This document shows, piece after piece, positions 9,201-16,436 of a DNA stretch of 64,000 nt. The DNA comes from Zipacnadum sp036504235 (GTDB taxonomy: Bacteria; Armatimonadota; Zipacnadia; Zipacnadales; Zipacnadaceae): the NCBI GenBank assembly GCA_036504235.1, contig DASXVN010000079.1, forward strand, positions 225,531-289,530, written 5' to 3'. How positions within the stretch are numbered: position 1 is the first letter of the stretch; the number at the start of each line of letters is the position of its first letter. The notes under the pieces were generated by a model. That model was given only the letters and a program-made list of their open reading frames with translations, was not told where the DNA came from and made no database searches. A program made the translations under genes and the position numbers.

Positions 9201-9399
9201 CGGAGATCAGCTCCACCCGCAGGGTAGCGGCCGCCTCCACGGCGTCGGGGTTGGTCACCGTCACCGCGAACTGGGCGGTCTCGGCCGGGAGGTAGTAGAT
9301 CTTATCCGAGCGGACGGCGGACAGGGTCAACTCCGCGTGAGCGGCAACGGCCAGGACGAAGAGCAGGACGGCGCACAGCCAGCAGCGGCGTGGAGACAT
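6274..9399 (-). CDS. Large secreted protein: GH-like barrel plus C-terminal GATase-like domain
   Basis: A 1041-residue exported protein. Residues 1-22 form a signal peptide ending in AAHA. An Ig-like domain follows (to about 105), then a region resembling a glycoside-hydrolase TIM barrel (about 120-480) with FGFDGVRFDGEFTAG, similar to the strand-4 RFDG motif of several GH clans. A beta-sandwich middle follows. The last ~200 residues (DVIILADV, WVKDGGGLIILGG, GYGQGRVAVFTGTPLGE) match the class I glutamine amidotransferase-like fold seen in large secreted proteins of Planctomycetes and Armatimonadota, without a visible catalytic Cys. Substrate is unknown; polysaccharide processing is inferred. 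Confidence 0.7.
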   Translation of the reverse strand: MSPRRCWLCAVLLFVLAVAAHAELTLSAVRSDKIYYLPAETAQFAVTVTNPDAVEAAATLRVELISDVDTATVLAEQAVTVPAQGEFAWSGSRPMDPVLGMELRATLLRNSQPLATRSDYFSCARSVHQVLMYGFGDWSGWQFSGTIDANREPYAQKLAGELRSTYGNAFEKFGWAPSDFDCLTPTYDRWWAGQGAYNECKSNMLVVIKALHQQGLRVITYGKAAGGGNVTFDLYRRRPELVPCSNGRPAFENYSAAYLDYMLALGPPHRGETRPIPGTPEEMEKAGYKGAGWFQPYTPGGQNWCAIWYDAADPDVAIIGIGELVGSARVFGFDGVRFDGEFTAGRYQRLDGSWSLPEKSDFDALNTALTQRMKKACWAYDPRYLFGYNAGTDITWSIAADNTPRQFREKCKDEGLIANEAQAFPGDITWTTYALRVRREAEIVRYYGGHYATYAFDRSANKLYNCILQYGLRAHLMNPYVGPGKEWVARSATRFSRLLWDQSLSTWRGAEQVLTVSGSRELLWKEFAAVGAAPGGGTRYVIHLYNPPESPTTYGKEQVPAAPATGVEVRWPGLTGFQRAWLVDMEKTTATPVTPVTPATGGAFAVGELPVWKILVVDVAGTPPAPTYEPAPTGPASGPSATDLQIARPAETSGGQQWRTVVEPERWGGGEDVAERVSDPAASAGGAVRGTAGGKTGSMAYTYEYARTPGRYRCTFRLKVADNTGDQPVFQLATSHSMAPPFAGLAPLFGETKTVKASDFAQPNVYQNFTADFDFADYGYMGAGVNYLGNVTGWWDSLTIDLIRPWTAAELADYYKGFQRPEGLKLVRGETLSVLAVRGLFNRLYQINAAVAGLPGAQLWDAYTSYHQQQGTMLTGYRWDWKPLWNQDVIILADVETKGLNYGQVLMLSEWVKDGGGLIILGGPLTLGQDENMTRAWPLLLPVELNAPWEIRKCSPPVKLFGGTAAVMYRHLVKAKPDAAVLLKGAGGEPLIVGRGYGQGRVAVFTGTPLGEASAGSKAFWETPEWIQTMRTTILWVAGRK

Positions 9400-9518
9400 G
9401 ATCGTTCCTCCGGCGGGCAGCGTTCAAGTCGAAGGAGGCTTTCGCCTCCCGCCCCGCGTTTCCTGCCTTCACCCGCCCGCCCGTTTTCCACTTTCACGAA
9501 GAAACTAGCTGCAGGGGG

Positions 9519-9546
9519 TTGACCTGCGAGGAATTCTCAGTATAAT
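9519..9546 (+). promoter_or_regulatory. Sigma-70-type promoter (TTGACC-N16-TATAAT)
   Basis: The -35 TTGACC is at 9519-9524 and a perfect -10 TATAAT at 9541-9546, 16 bp apart. Initiation is expected near 9553, about 120 bp before the URO-D gene at 9673. Confidence 0.8.
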
Positions 9547-9554
9547 CAGCACAT

Positions 9555-9586
9555 TCGAGAAAGACTTATCGATAAGTAATTCTCGA
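9555..9586. promoter_or_regulatory. Palindromic operator candidate overlapping the start site
   Basis: A perfect 14-bp palindrome ACTTATCGATAAGT (9564-9577) with a central CG lies inside a wider inverted repeat, TCGAGAA (9555-9561) and TTCTCGA (9580-9586). It begins at the predicted transcription start, where a repressor would block initiation. A central CG dyad is typical of LacI-family operators. No regulator gene is adjacent. Confidence 0.6.
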
Positions 9587-9672
9587 TTAGGCAGGAAACC
9601 CCTGTCGCCATTCCTTGAGGAGAGATATTCGCAGTCAGGGGGGCGCCAGCCACCCCTGGGGAGGTTTTCGCT

Positions 9673-10755
9673 GTGAAACCGCTAGAGCGGGTCGCCGCAG
9701 CTCTCAGGCATCAGGAACCAGACCGAGTCCCCGTGTACCCGTTGGTCGCCGGAGGATCGCGCCACTTGGTCGGCGCCGGTTACCGGCGCTGGGCCACCGA
9801 TTCCGAGGTTACCGCCGAGGCGCTGCTCCGCGCCACCGACCGGCTCGGTTCTGATGTCCTCTGCACGCTCACCGATCTGTCCGTGGAGGCGGCGGACTTC
9901 GGGCAGAAGCTGATCTGGCCGGAGCACGAGGCGGCTTGCCCCGACCGTCATGATCGGCGGATCAAGTCCCTGGCCGACTACGCTACGATCGAGCCGCTGG
10001 ACCCGCGCCGCACGCCGCGCATGAGCGAGCACCTGCGCCTCTGCGACCGTCTGGTCCAGGCCCGCGGCAACGAGCTGCCCCTGGTCGCCTTTGTCTTCGG
10101 CCCGCTGGGCGTGACCAGCATGCTGCGGGATCAGGCCGCCATGTACATGGACCTGCATGATGATCCGGCGGCCGTGCTGGCCTGCGCCACGGCGATCAAC
10201 GAGACCCTGATTGACTATTGCACCGCGCTGGCCGAGACCGGCGTGCACGCGATCATGCTGGATACGCTCTTCGCCTCCGCCTCAATCATGAGCAAGCAGA
10301 TGTGGCTGGAGATGGAGGGGCCGCTGGTGCGCCGCCTGGCTGAGCACATCCACAGCCTGGGCTGCATGGTGATGATCCACAACTGCGGGCAGGGGATCTA
10401 TTTCGACGCGCAGATCGAGACCATGCACCCGGAGGCCATTTCCTTCCTGTACCCCGCGGATGACTGCGACTCGCTGGCCGCGACCAAACTCAAGTATGGA
10501 CACCAGACCACGCTGATCGGCGCCGTGTCGCCGACCTGGATCGTTTCGGCACCGCCGGAGGCCGTCGAGGCCGAGTGCATGCGGCAGATTGACGCGATGG
10601 GCGCCGGCGGCGGGTTCATCCTGGCCACCGGCTGCGAGTACCCGGCCAACCTAACGCTGGACCGCGCCGAGGCCATGGTTCGGGCAGCTCGCACCTACGG
10701 GGTCTATGACCAGCAGCACTCCTTCGTCGTAGCCGGGGAGGCGGTCGGCAACTAG
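9673..10755 (+). CDS. URO-D superfamily methyltransferase homologue (MtaA/CmuA-like)
   Basis: A 360-residue protein of the uroporphyrinogen decarboxylase superfamily, in the branch containing methylcobamide:CoM methyltransferases rather than haem HemE. It begins with the family signature KPLERVAAALRHQEPDRVPV. The zinc-thiolate motif is intact: H-x-C in MIHNCGQG and a distal Cys in ATGCEYPANLT. Members with these ligands move methyl groups between a corrinoid protein and a thiol. The start is GTG 9673. It has its own promoter and palindromic operator and ends at a terminator shared with the convergent small gene. No corrinoid-binding partner is encoded nearby; methyl acceptor and donor are unknown. 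Confidence 0.8.
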   Translation: MKPLERVAAALRHQEPDRVPVYPLVAGGSRHLVGAGYRRWATDSEVTAEALLRATDRLGSDVLCTLTDLSVEAADFGQKLIWPEHEAACPDRHDRRIKSLADYATIEPLDPRRTPRMSEHLRLCDRLVQARGNELPLVAFVFGPLGVTSMLRDQAAMYMDLHDDPAAVLACATAINETLIDYCTALAETGVHAIMLDTLFASASIMSKQMWLEMEGPLVRRLAEHIHSLGCMVMIHNCGQGIYFDAQIETMHPEAISFLYPADDCDSLAATKLKYGHQTTLIGAVSPTWIVSAPPEAVEAECMRQIDAMGAGGGFILATGCEYPANLTLDRAEAMVRAARTYGVYDQQHSFVVAGEAVGN

Positions 10756-10783
10756 GCGGACGGATCCCCGCACCACCAAACAG

Positions 10784-10826
10784 CAACAGGCCGCGGCTCC
10801 CGGGGGAGCCGCGGCCTGCGTTGTTT
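10784..10826. terminator. Bidirectional hairpin terminator
   Basis: The 14-bp arms CAGGCCGCGGCTCC (10787-10800) and GGAGCCGCGGCCTG (10805-10818) flank a 4-nt loop. It sits between convergent genes; on the plus strand it is followed by GTTGTTT. Confidence 0.75.
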
Positions 10827-10837
10827 GCGGGGGGCGC

Positions 10838-11047
10838 TTACTCAGCCTGCGGGTCGCTGGTCTGGGCGCCGGAGTACTGCTCCTCGTTGAAAGTCACCGA
10901 GCCGAGCAGCTCCAGGGCGTTCTGCAGGTGCTGGTCGGCCAGGATCAACTCCTGGTGGATTTCCTCCGGCATGCGGTGGGTCTCCGAGACCAGAAGCACT
11001 TCGGCGCGCGCGTCTTTGATGCGGTCCACTATATGATTGAGATTCAT
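10838..11047 (-). CDS. Small helical protein, unknown function
   Basis: A 69-residue protein that appears almost wholly alpha-helical (DRIKDARAEVLLVSETHR, QELILADQHLQNALELLG), with an acidic, polar tail. No family is recognised. ATG 11047 was chosen because AGGTGA precedes it at good spacing; an upstream in-frame start at 11086 would intrude into the gap. It lies 44 bp downstream of the ceramidase-like gene on the same strand and ends at the terminator near 10.8 kb, so it is probably co-transcribed with that gene. Confidence 0.6.
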   Translation of the reverse strand: MNLNHIVDRIKDARAEVLLVSETHRMPEEIHQELILADQHLQNALELLGSVTFNEEQYSGAQTSDPQAE

Positions 11048-11091
11048 GGTTTTCTTCACCTCACGTTTTTCGTCGTTGCCCCTCACGGGCG

Positions 11092-12420
11092 TTAAGCCAG
11101 GGAGTGTAGCACATGCACGGCTTGGGCCACAATGGTGTCTCCGGCTTCCGGAGTCAGCATACTGCTGCGGGCCAGCATGATCTCATATCCGCCCTCGGCA
11201 AAGGCGCGGGCGGTGGGCAGGTACCCGGCCGCCCCGTTGGTCAGTTGCACGACCAGCGTATGGGCAAAGGGCGACTGGCTCTGTAAGAGTTGCCCCAGCT
11301 CGGTGAAGACCTCATTGGGGATGCCCACTAGCGCCACCGTCCCCAGGCGCAGCGCCTGGATCTCCACCTCCGCCTCGGTTTCCCCGGTCTCCGCCAGCAG
11401 CAGGGCCTCATAGTCGTACAGGTCCTGCGCCTCGGTCAGCTGCTCCGGCGTATGCGTCTCCAACAAGGCGTGGGCGCGAGCGAGTTGCTCGGGCGGCGGC
11501 GTGCGCCTCGGCAGGAGCAGCGTCTCGTGCGCCTCGTCCACCGTCCAGTCCGCGGTATACTGCAAGTCCGGCAGCAATTCCTGGACCGCGGCGGCCAGGG
11601 TCCGCCCTGCACGCGGCGTGAACTCCTCGTCCCGCACCACTTTCATGAACAGATCGTGGGTGAACTCGGCCGGCGCCTCACTGCCCAGCACATCCAGATG
11701 GTTGATATCGCCCGCCGCGCCGTTGAGGAACAGGACCACCGTGTCGGCCCCCAGCGTCTCCTGGAGTGCCTGGCGCAGGTAGTACGGGTAATCGGCTGAC
11801 AGCTCGGTTCCGCCCACCGTATCCGGGTGCAGGGCGAAGTTCACCAGCAGCGTCAGCGGCCCGCACACCGAGCGGAAAGCCACCACATTCAGCTCGGAGT
11901 TGGCCTCGCCCGCCGGCCGGACCACGTCCGGATTGCCCAGGCCGGGATTGGTGCGCAGCGAGCCATCCCGCATCCAGTAGCGGCGGACAAACTGCAAGCC
12001 CGGCACCTGGGTCGAGCCGAAGGCCAGCTCGGTGGCCGTCGCGCGGGCCTGTGCTTGGCGCAGCGCCTCCCCGCACCAGACCACCAGTTGCCGCAGGTAA
12101 TCCTCGTCCCGCTTCGTCAGAAACGCCGAGATCGTCGGGCCCGCGGTATGAGTATGCGTGGCGTGTACGAACAAACGCTCGCCGGGTATCCCCAGTTCCG
12201 CCTGGGCCTGGCGGCGTAGCTCCAGCACCATATCGTGCGGCACCGCGATCAGGTCCAGCGAGAGGATCGCGAGGGGGTCCTCGCCGGCGATCACCAGCGC
12301 GTGCGCCTGGAGATCATCGTGGATCCCAGTAGCCTTGCGGTCCTCGAAGTAGCCGGGGACCGAGCTGCCCAGCGGCGGGTTGATCTTGACTACAGCCGAA
12401 CCGACGGCGGGGGTGGCCAT
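11092..12420 (-). CDS. Neutral/alkaline ceramidase-like hydrolase
   Basis: A 442-residue protein resembling the N-terminal catalytic domain of neutral/alkaline non-lysosomal ceramidases, zinc amidases. Visible motifs are VKINPPLG and SLDLIAVP near the N-terminus, the zinc-site HATHTHTAGP, a second histidine in FALHPDTVGG and FLNGAAGDINH. It lacks the C-terminal Ig-like domain of true ceramidases and has no signal peptide, as in the many bacterial homologues whose substrate is unknown; real ceramide hydrolysis is doubtful. RBS AGGTGA precedes ATG 12420. It is probably first in a unit with the small gene downstream. Confidence 0.75.
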   Translation of the reverse strand: MATPAVGSAVVKINPPLGSSVPGYFEDRKATGIHDDLQAHALVIAGEDPLAILSLDLIAVPHDMVLELRRQAQAELGIPGERLFVHATHTHTAGPTISAFLTKRDEDYLRQLVVWCGEALRQAQARATATELAFGSTQVPGLQFVRRYWMRDGSLRTNPGLGNPDVVRPAGEANSELNVVAFRSVCGPLTLLVNFALHPDTVGGTELSADYPYYLRQALQETLGADTVVLFLNGAAGDINHLDVLGSEAPAEFTHDLFMKVVRDEEFTPRAGRTLAAAVQELLPDLQYTADWTVDEAHETLLLPRRTPPPEQLARAHALLETHTPEQLTEAQDLYDYEALLLAETGETEAEVEIQALRLGTVALVGIPNEVFTELGQLLQSQSPFAHTLVVQLTNGAAGYLPTARAFAEGGYEIMLARSSMLTPEAGDTIVAQAVHVLHSLA

Positions 12421-12481
12421 AAGCGCTTCACCTTTTCATGGAAAAACCGCGCACCCGCAATCCGTGGTGCGCGCTGCTACT

Positions 12482-12511
12482 ATTGTACCACTTGGGGGAA
12501 AATCCGGCCAA
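12482..12511 (-). promoter_or_regulatory. Promoter (TTGGCC-N18-TACAAT, extended -10)
   Basis: Read on the minus strand: TTGGCC at 12511-12506 and TACAAT at 12487-12482, preceded by TGG. It lies between the LarA-like stop and the ceramidase-like start and would drive the latter. Confidence 0.5.
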
Positions 12512-12525
12512 GGCGGAGTCGCCGC

Positions 12526-13857
12526 CTAGCCCGCGGCCGCGGCCATCATCTCCGGCACGGAGTGCTCCGCCACGTACTCCCCGCGCAGGCAAGGCAGCAC
12601 GTAGGGTCCCTCCGGCAGCACCGTGATCGTGGCCTCGGGCCCCAGCGCCGCGAGCGCTTGCGCCACGCCCGCCTCCACGCTGGCCATCGGCTCCAGGCCC
12701 AGCCGCCGCTGCAGGTCCGGGTCGAGCGTCGAGAAGTTGAGCACCCGGTGCTCGCGCGTAACCTGCTCGATCTGGTGCAGCGCCCAGCCATCCACCCCGT
12801 GCGGCCCGCCGGCGGTCAGCGCCGCGCGGACCCAGCGGTGGCAGTCCTCCACCGACAGCATCAGGTCCGCGAACTCCTCGCTGCCCACGCCCTCCTCATT
12901 GGCCTGCGCCACGATCAGGTAGCCGCCCGGCCGGCACACCTTGCCGCCCACGCAGATAGCCTTCAGCCCCTGGTAGAAGACGCGGTCCAGCGGGTAGCCC
13001 GCGTTGGAGGTGACCACGATATCCGCCGGCTCCTCCAGGACCACCTTGGCCGCGCGCTCCGCGGCGGTCATCCCGGCGATCTGCACGGCCCGCGTCTCCC
13101 CGGCCCCCAGCCAGGTGACGCGCCGCTGCTCGTCGAGGGTGCAGGCCACGGCGAAGTCCGCCCCGCCCACCAGCCGGTAGGCGTCCCAGGCCTCCTCGTC
13201 GGCGGGATTGTCGCACACGCGGCCCATCTCTACGTGCGGATGCTCGATGATCTCGGGGCAGTGGAACCGGCAGATGGTCTCGGCGGAGGCCAGGCCGGGC
13301 AGAATCATCTTGCGCCCGCCGGAGTATCCGGCGAACAGGTGCGGCTCAATCAGGGAGACCAGCACGCGCAATTCGGCCTGCCGGTAGCGGCGGTCCAGCA
13401 GGATCGGCGTGCCCCGGCGCGAGTGTCCGACCAACTCATGACTGGCGGCGTCCCGGGCCTGGTGCGACTCCATGCGGTAGCCCCCGGCGGCGATCTCCGG
13501 GCCGACGATCTCCTGCCAGTCGGCGGCGGTCGCGACCCGGTGCAGGCCGGTGGCCACCAGCAGCAGGATGTCCGCCGGCTGCAGGCCCGCCTGGTGCAAC
13601 TCAGCCAGCAGCGGCGGGAGCAGCGTCGGACCGGGCAGCGGCCGGGTCGAGTCGGGCAACACCACGCACGCCGACCGGCGGCCGCGGGCCAGCTCCCCCA
13701 GCGGCGCCGAGCCCAGCGGCGCGGCCAGCGCGGCCCGGGTGGCGGCGTCCACGTCGGCCAGGGCAGGCCCCGCCTGCAGGCGCAGCACATGGCGCAGATT
13801 GCGGTCCGGCAGGGTCACGCTCAGCCCCGAGCGGCCATAGCGCAGATCAATCTCCAT
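12526..13857 (-). CDS. larA: LarA-family nickel-pincer racemase/epimerase homologue
   Basis: A 443-residue protein of the LarA (DUF2088) family, alpha-hydroxyacid racemases/epimerases using the nickel-pincer nucleotide cofactor. The key residues are present at nearly the same numbers as in Lactobacillus plantarum LarA: DSTR at 69-72, H106 in ATGLHR, H173 in EPHLFAGYSGG, K183 in GGRKMILPG and H199 in RFHCPE. The active site is thus intact, but the family uses many hydroxyacids and lactate cannot be assumed. The cofactor genes larB, larC and larE are not in the window. It is divergent from the thioredoxin gene. Confidence 0.85.
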   Translation of the reverse strand: MEIDLRYGRSGLSVTLPDRNLRHVLRLQAGPALADVDAATRAALAAPLGSAPLGELARGRRSACVVLPDSTRPLPGPTLLPPLLAELHQAGLQPADILLLVATGLHRVATAADWQEIVGPEIAAGGYRMESHQARDAASHELVGHSRRGTPILLDRRYRQAELRVLVSLIEPHLFAGYSGGRKMILPGLASAETICRFHCPEIIEHPHVEMGRVCDNPADEEAWDAYRLVGGADFAVACTLDEQRRVTWLGAGETRAVQIAGMTAAERAAKVVLEEPADIVVTSNAGYPLDRVFYQGLKAICVGGKVCRPGGYLIVAQANEEGVGSEEFADLMLSVEDCHRWVRAALTAGGPHGVDGWALHQIEQVTREHRVLNFSTLDPDLQRRLGLEPMASVEAGVAQALAALGPEATITVLPEGPYVLPCLRGEYVAEHSVPEMMAAAAG

Positions 13858-14006
13858 CGGCGGCTCCTTCTACGATTGCGATGCGACAGCCTTTCCTCCC
13901 CGGCGCGAAAGGCACCTGCCCGCAGGAAACTCGCGCTCCCGTGAACTATCCGACGCGATATCCGTCAAATACAACGTTCCTAACTTGCCTAGGGGAGATG
14001 ATCCGC

Positions 14007-14348
14007 GTGGCTGACGAGAAGACTTCCGCCGTGCAGGAACTCAGCGAGGAAACTTTCAACGCCCGGACGGCGGAGACGCCGGCCTGCGTGGTGGACTTCT
14101 ACGCCACCTGGTGCCCCCATTGCCGCGCCTTCCGGCCGGTCTATGAGGAGGTCGCCGGCGCTTGCGACACCCCGGTCACCTTCTACGCCGCCGACGTGGA
14201 GAAGTGCGAGGAGGCCGCGGGCCGCTTCAACGTGCGCTCCATCCCGACCGTGGTCATCCTCAAGGACGGCCAGCCTGTGGATACCCACATCGGCGCGATG
14301 ACCCCCGAGGCGCTCCGCGAGTGGGTCGCCACCAAGTGCGAGGTCTAG
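14007..14348 (+). CDS. Thioredoxin-like protein with WCPHC active site
   Basis: A 113-residue single-domain thioredoxin fold. The redox motif is W35-C36-P37-H38-C39, with P-H between the cysteines (as in DsbA) instead of the usual G-P, which should raise the redox potential and favour oxidase or isomerase behaviour. The cis-proline is P80 in RSIPT. There is no signal peptide, so it acts in the cytoplasm as annotated. GTG 14007 was preferred because AGGGGAG lies ~9 bp upstream; the in-frame ATG at 13998 abuts that site. It ends at a strong terminator. Confidence 0.8.
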   Translation: MADEKTSAVQELSEETFNARTAETPACVVDFYATWCPHCRAFRPVYEEVAGACDTPVTFYAADVEKCEEAAGRFNVRSIPTVVILKDGQPVDTHIGAMTPEALREWVATKCEV

Positions 14349-14376
14349 CTCCGGCTGACCGAGGCCCCAGGTTCTG

Positions 14377-14416
14377 CGACAAGCCCACCGCCCCCCCGGT
14401 GGGTTTGTCGTTCTTC
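14377..14416 (+). terminator. Rho-independent terminator after the thioredoxin gene
   Basis: CGACAAGCCCACC (14377-14389) pairs with GGTGGGTTTGTCG (14398-14410; one G-T wobble) around a C-rich loop, followed by TTCTTCC. Confidence 0.75.
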
Positions 14417-14499
14417 CGGGAGCCGTGGGGTGAACCCGCCCGGGCCTCGCGCCGTCACAGTCCCCGTCCCTATTCTGTGAGTAAGAGGAGACAGGGGTC

Positions 14500-14787
14500 A
14501 TGAAGATACACGTCACGTTCGAGGCTTTCCCGGGCATCCTGGGCGCCGATGTCACGCGGCTGCGCTCCGAAGTCGGCCAGGCCATGGAGCGCATCATGCA
14601 GTCCGGCAAGATGGTTGACGGCGGGATCTTTGCTGACCTGCGCGGCGGCTACATGATCATGGAGATCAGCTCCGGCGGCGAGCTGCAGGCCCTGCTGGGC
14701 GGCCAGATACTGGACAACTTCAAGGTCTGCACGCACCCGATCGCCTCCTTCGAGGAACTGAAGGCGCTCTTCGCCCGCGGGGGCTAG
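14500..14787 (+). CDS. Small alpha/beta-barrel-like protein of unknown function
   Basis: A 95-residue protein with an alternating pattern of a dimeric ferredoxin-like barrel: strand KIHVTFEA, helix DVTRLRSEVGQAMERIMQSG, strand GYMIMEISS, helix ELQALLGG, strand FKVCTHPI, helix. It resembles small YciI/muconolactone-isomerase-like or DUF3303-like proteins but no catalytic residue can be named. RBS GAGGAGA lies upstream. It is a single gene between the thioredoxin terminator and the convergent acyltransferase. Confidence 0.65.
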   Translation: MKIHVTFEAFPGILGADVTRLRSEVGQAMERIMQSGKMVDGGIFADLRGGYMIMEISSGGELQALLGGQILDNFKVCTHPIASFEELKALFARGG

Positions 14788-14930
14788 CCACCGCCGCTCT
14801 GGCCCGCAATTTGCAGCCACCCACCCAGACGTTGCCGCGCGGACCGGCGCACCGCTTCAGTCTTTCGCTGTGGCGGGGCTGGGGGAAGGATCTACGCAGG
14901 TCCCACCTCCCGCCCCGCCATGCCAATCTC

Positions 14931-16229
14931 TTAGCGAGCGCCTCGCAGCACGGTGGCGTCGCTCTGGTCCGACGCGACCTCCATGGACGCCGCCCGGCGC
15001 GGCAGAATCCTGTCCCGCAGTATCAGGGCGGGTGTCTCGATCAGCCTTCCCAGTAGTATCCCCATCCCCGTGGCAAAGACCACGTACAGCGTTACCGCCG
15101 GTATGGCGAAGAGCAGCAGCCTTACCTCGCTCCCGGCTAGACTCCCGGCCCAACCCCCGTAGCGGGTGATGACCTTAATCGCTCCCAGCCCCAGGTCCCA
15201 GTGCCACAGATAGATGCTGTAGCTGAAAAATCCCAGGAAAGCCATCGCTCGAAAGACCCAGCGGTGGAGCAGCCGCTGCAGGAAGGGCGAAGTCTCTCCC
15301 CCGACGATGAAGCTCCCCAAGAGCAGCGCGAAGCCTAGATAGGTGACGGTCGGGCCGTAGGTCCAGGTGAAGGCGGTCTCCGAGAGCGGTTGCGGCTGTG
15401 GGAACACCAGCAGCAGCACTCCCGCCGCCGCCAGCGTCGCCGGCCAGTAGCGGAAGATGGTGAAGAACCAAGCGCGGTGGGCGTGATAGACATACGCCAT
15501 CATCACCCCAAAAAACAGCCCATCCATGCGGAAGTGTGTGGGGTAGCGGAAGTAGTTGCCGGAGATGCCGGGATGGGCGTTCCACAGTTGCAGCCGCGAC
15601 AGGAAGCTGATGGCCATGATCGCTACACCAAGGGGCAGGATCAGCCTCAGGTTCCCCGGCCGCCCCTGGCGCCCGCGGGTCAGCAGCACCATCAGCAGCG
15701 TCAGCCCGAGGTAGAAGTGCTCCTCGACGGCCAGGCTCCAGGTGTGGGGGCGGGGGGTAATGTACGTCCCTCGGCCGGCCAGGAACTCCGTCCCTTCCCG
15801 CCAGTAGTTCTGCAGGTGGAAGAGGTTGGCTTTGGCGCCCCAGAGGAAGGGGAACACGCTACCGTGCTGGACGTAGATGAGGGCGGGCAGAACCAGCAGG
15901 TAGATGCAGTAGGCCGGCCAGATCTTAAAGCCGCGCCGCAGCAGGAAGCGCTTCCAGTCGACGCGGCCGTACTGCCGCGCCTCCCGCACCAGCAGCCCCC
16001 CGACCAGAAAGCCGCTGAGCACGAAGAACAGGTCCACCCCGCGCGGCCCGTTGTCGCGCAGCCAGTGCAGCGGAAACCCCAGGGCGCTCTCCCGCGCCGG
16101 CAGCCAGTACGGGGACACGTGCGCGGCCAGGACCATCAAGATGGCCAGTCCGCGCAGTACATCGAGCGCTAATATCCGCCCCTTGATTTGCGAAGCGGGC
16201 CAAATCCAGTTCCAGAACCTGCGCAGCAT
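14931..16229 (-). CDS. Membrane acyltransferase, acyltransferase-3 (OafA/YrhL) family
   Basis: A 432-residue integral membrane protein with about ten helices. The N-terminal LDVLRGLAILMVLAAH has the conserved Arg and the His needed for acyl transfer; RGVDLFFVLSGFLVGGLL and TWSLAVEEHFYL are further family signatures. Members O-acetylate or O-acylate surface polysaccharides, peptidoglycan or antibiotics. The acceptor is unknown. A near-consensus promoter sits 55-90 bp upstream. It is a single-gene unit. Confidence 0.85.
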   Translation of the reverse strand: MLRRFWNWIWPASQIKGRILALDVLRGLAILMVLAAHVSPYWLPARESALGFPLHWLRDNGPRGVDLFFVLSGFLVGGLLVREARQYGRVDWKRFLLRRGFKIWPAYCIYLLVLPALIYVQHGSVFPFLWGAKANLFHLQNYWREGTEFLAGRGTYITPRPHTWSLAVEEHFYLGLTLLMVLLTRGRQGRPGNLRLILPLGVAIMAISFLSRLQLWNAHPGISGNYFRYPTHFRMDGLFFGVMMAYVYHAHRAWFFTIFRYWPATLAAAGVLLLVFPQPQPLSETAFTWTYGPTVTYLGFALLLGSFIVGGETSPFLQRLLHRWVFRAMAFLGFFSYSIYLWHWDLGLGAIKVITRYGGWAGSLAGSEVRLLLFAIPAVTLYVVFATGMGILLGRLIETPALILRDRILPRRAASMEVASDQSDATVLRGAR

Positions 16230-16290
16230 GCGGAAGATTCCTTTAGTTCACGTCGTGGCCGTCTCCACTCCTCGAATCTCGCTCAAGTCT

Positions 16291-16319
16291 AACATAGCGG
16301 AGCCACAGATGTTTGTCAA
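16291..16319 (-). promoter_or_regulatory. Promoter (TTGACA-N17-TATGTT) of the acyltransferase gene
   Basis: On the minus strand a perfect -35 TTGACA (16319-16314) and -10 TATGTT (16296-16291) lie 17 bp apart. Initiation is expected near 16284. Confidence 0.75.
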
Positions 16320-16436
16320 TTCTCCGGGGGGAGGAGGGACGCCTCCCCCAAATCGCCGCCAGGTGTGACCAACGGCAGGAACTCTCTCGGCGAAGCCGAA
16401 TACACCCTCTAACGCTATCGCCCAGGAGTGATCGCA

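Noticed and set aside
12235..13944. Plus-strand open frame antisense to the LarA-like gene
   Set aside because: The LarA frame has all catalytic residues; the antisense frame has none.
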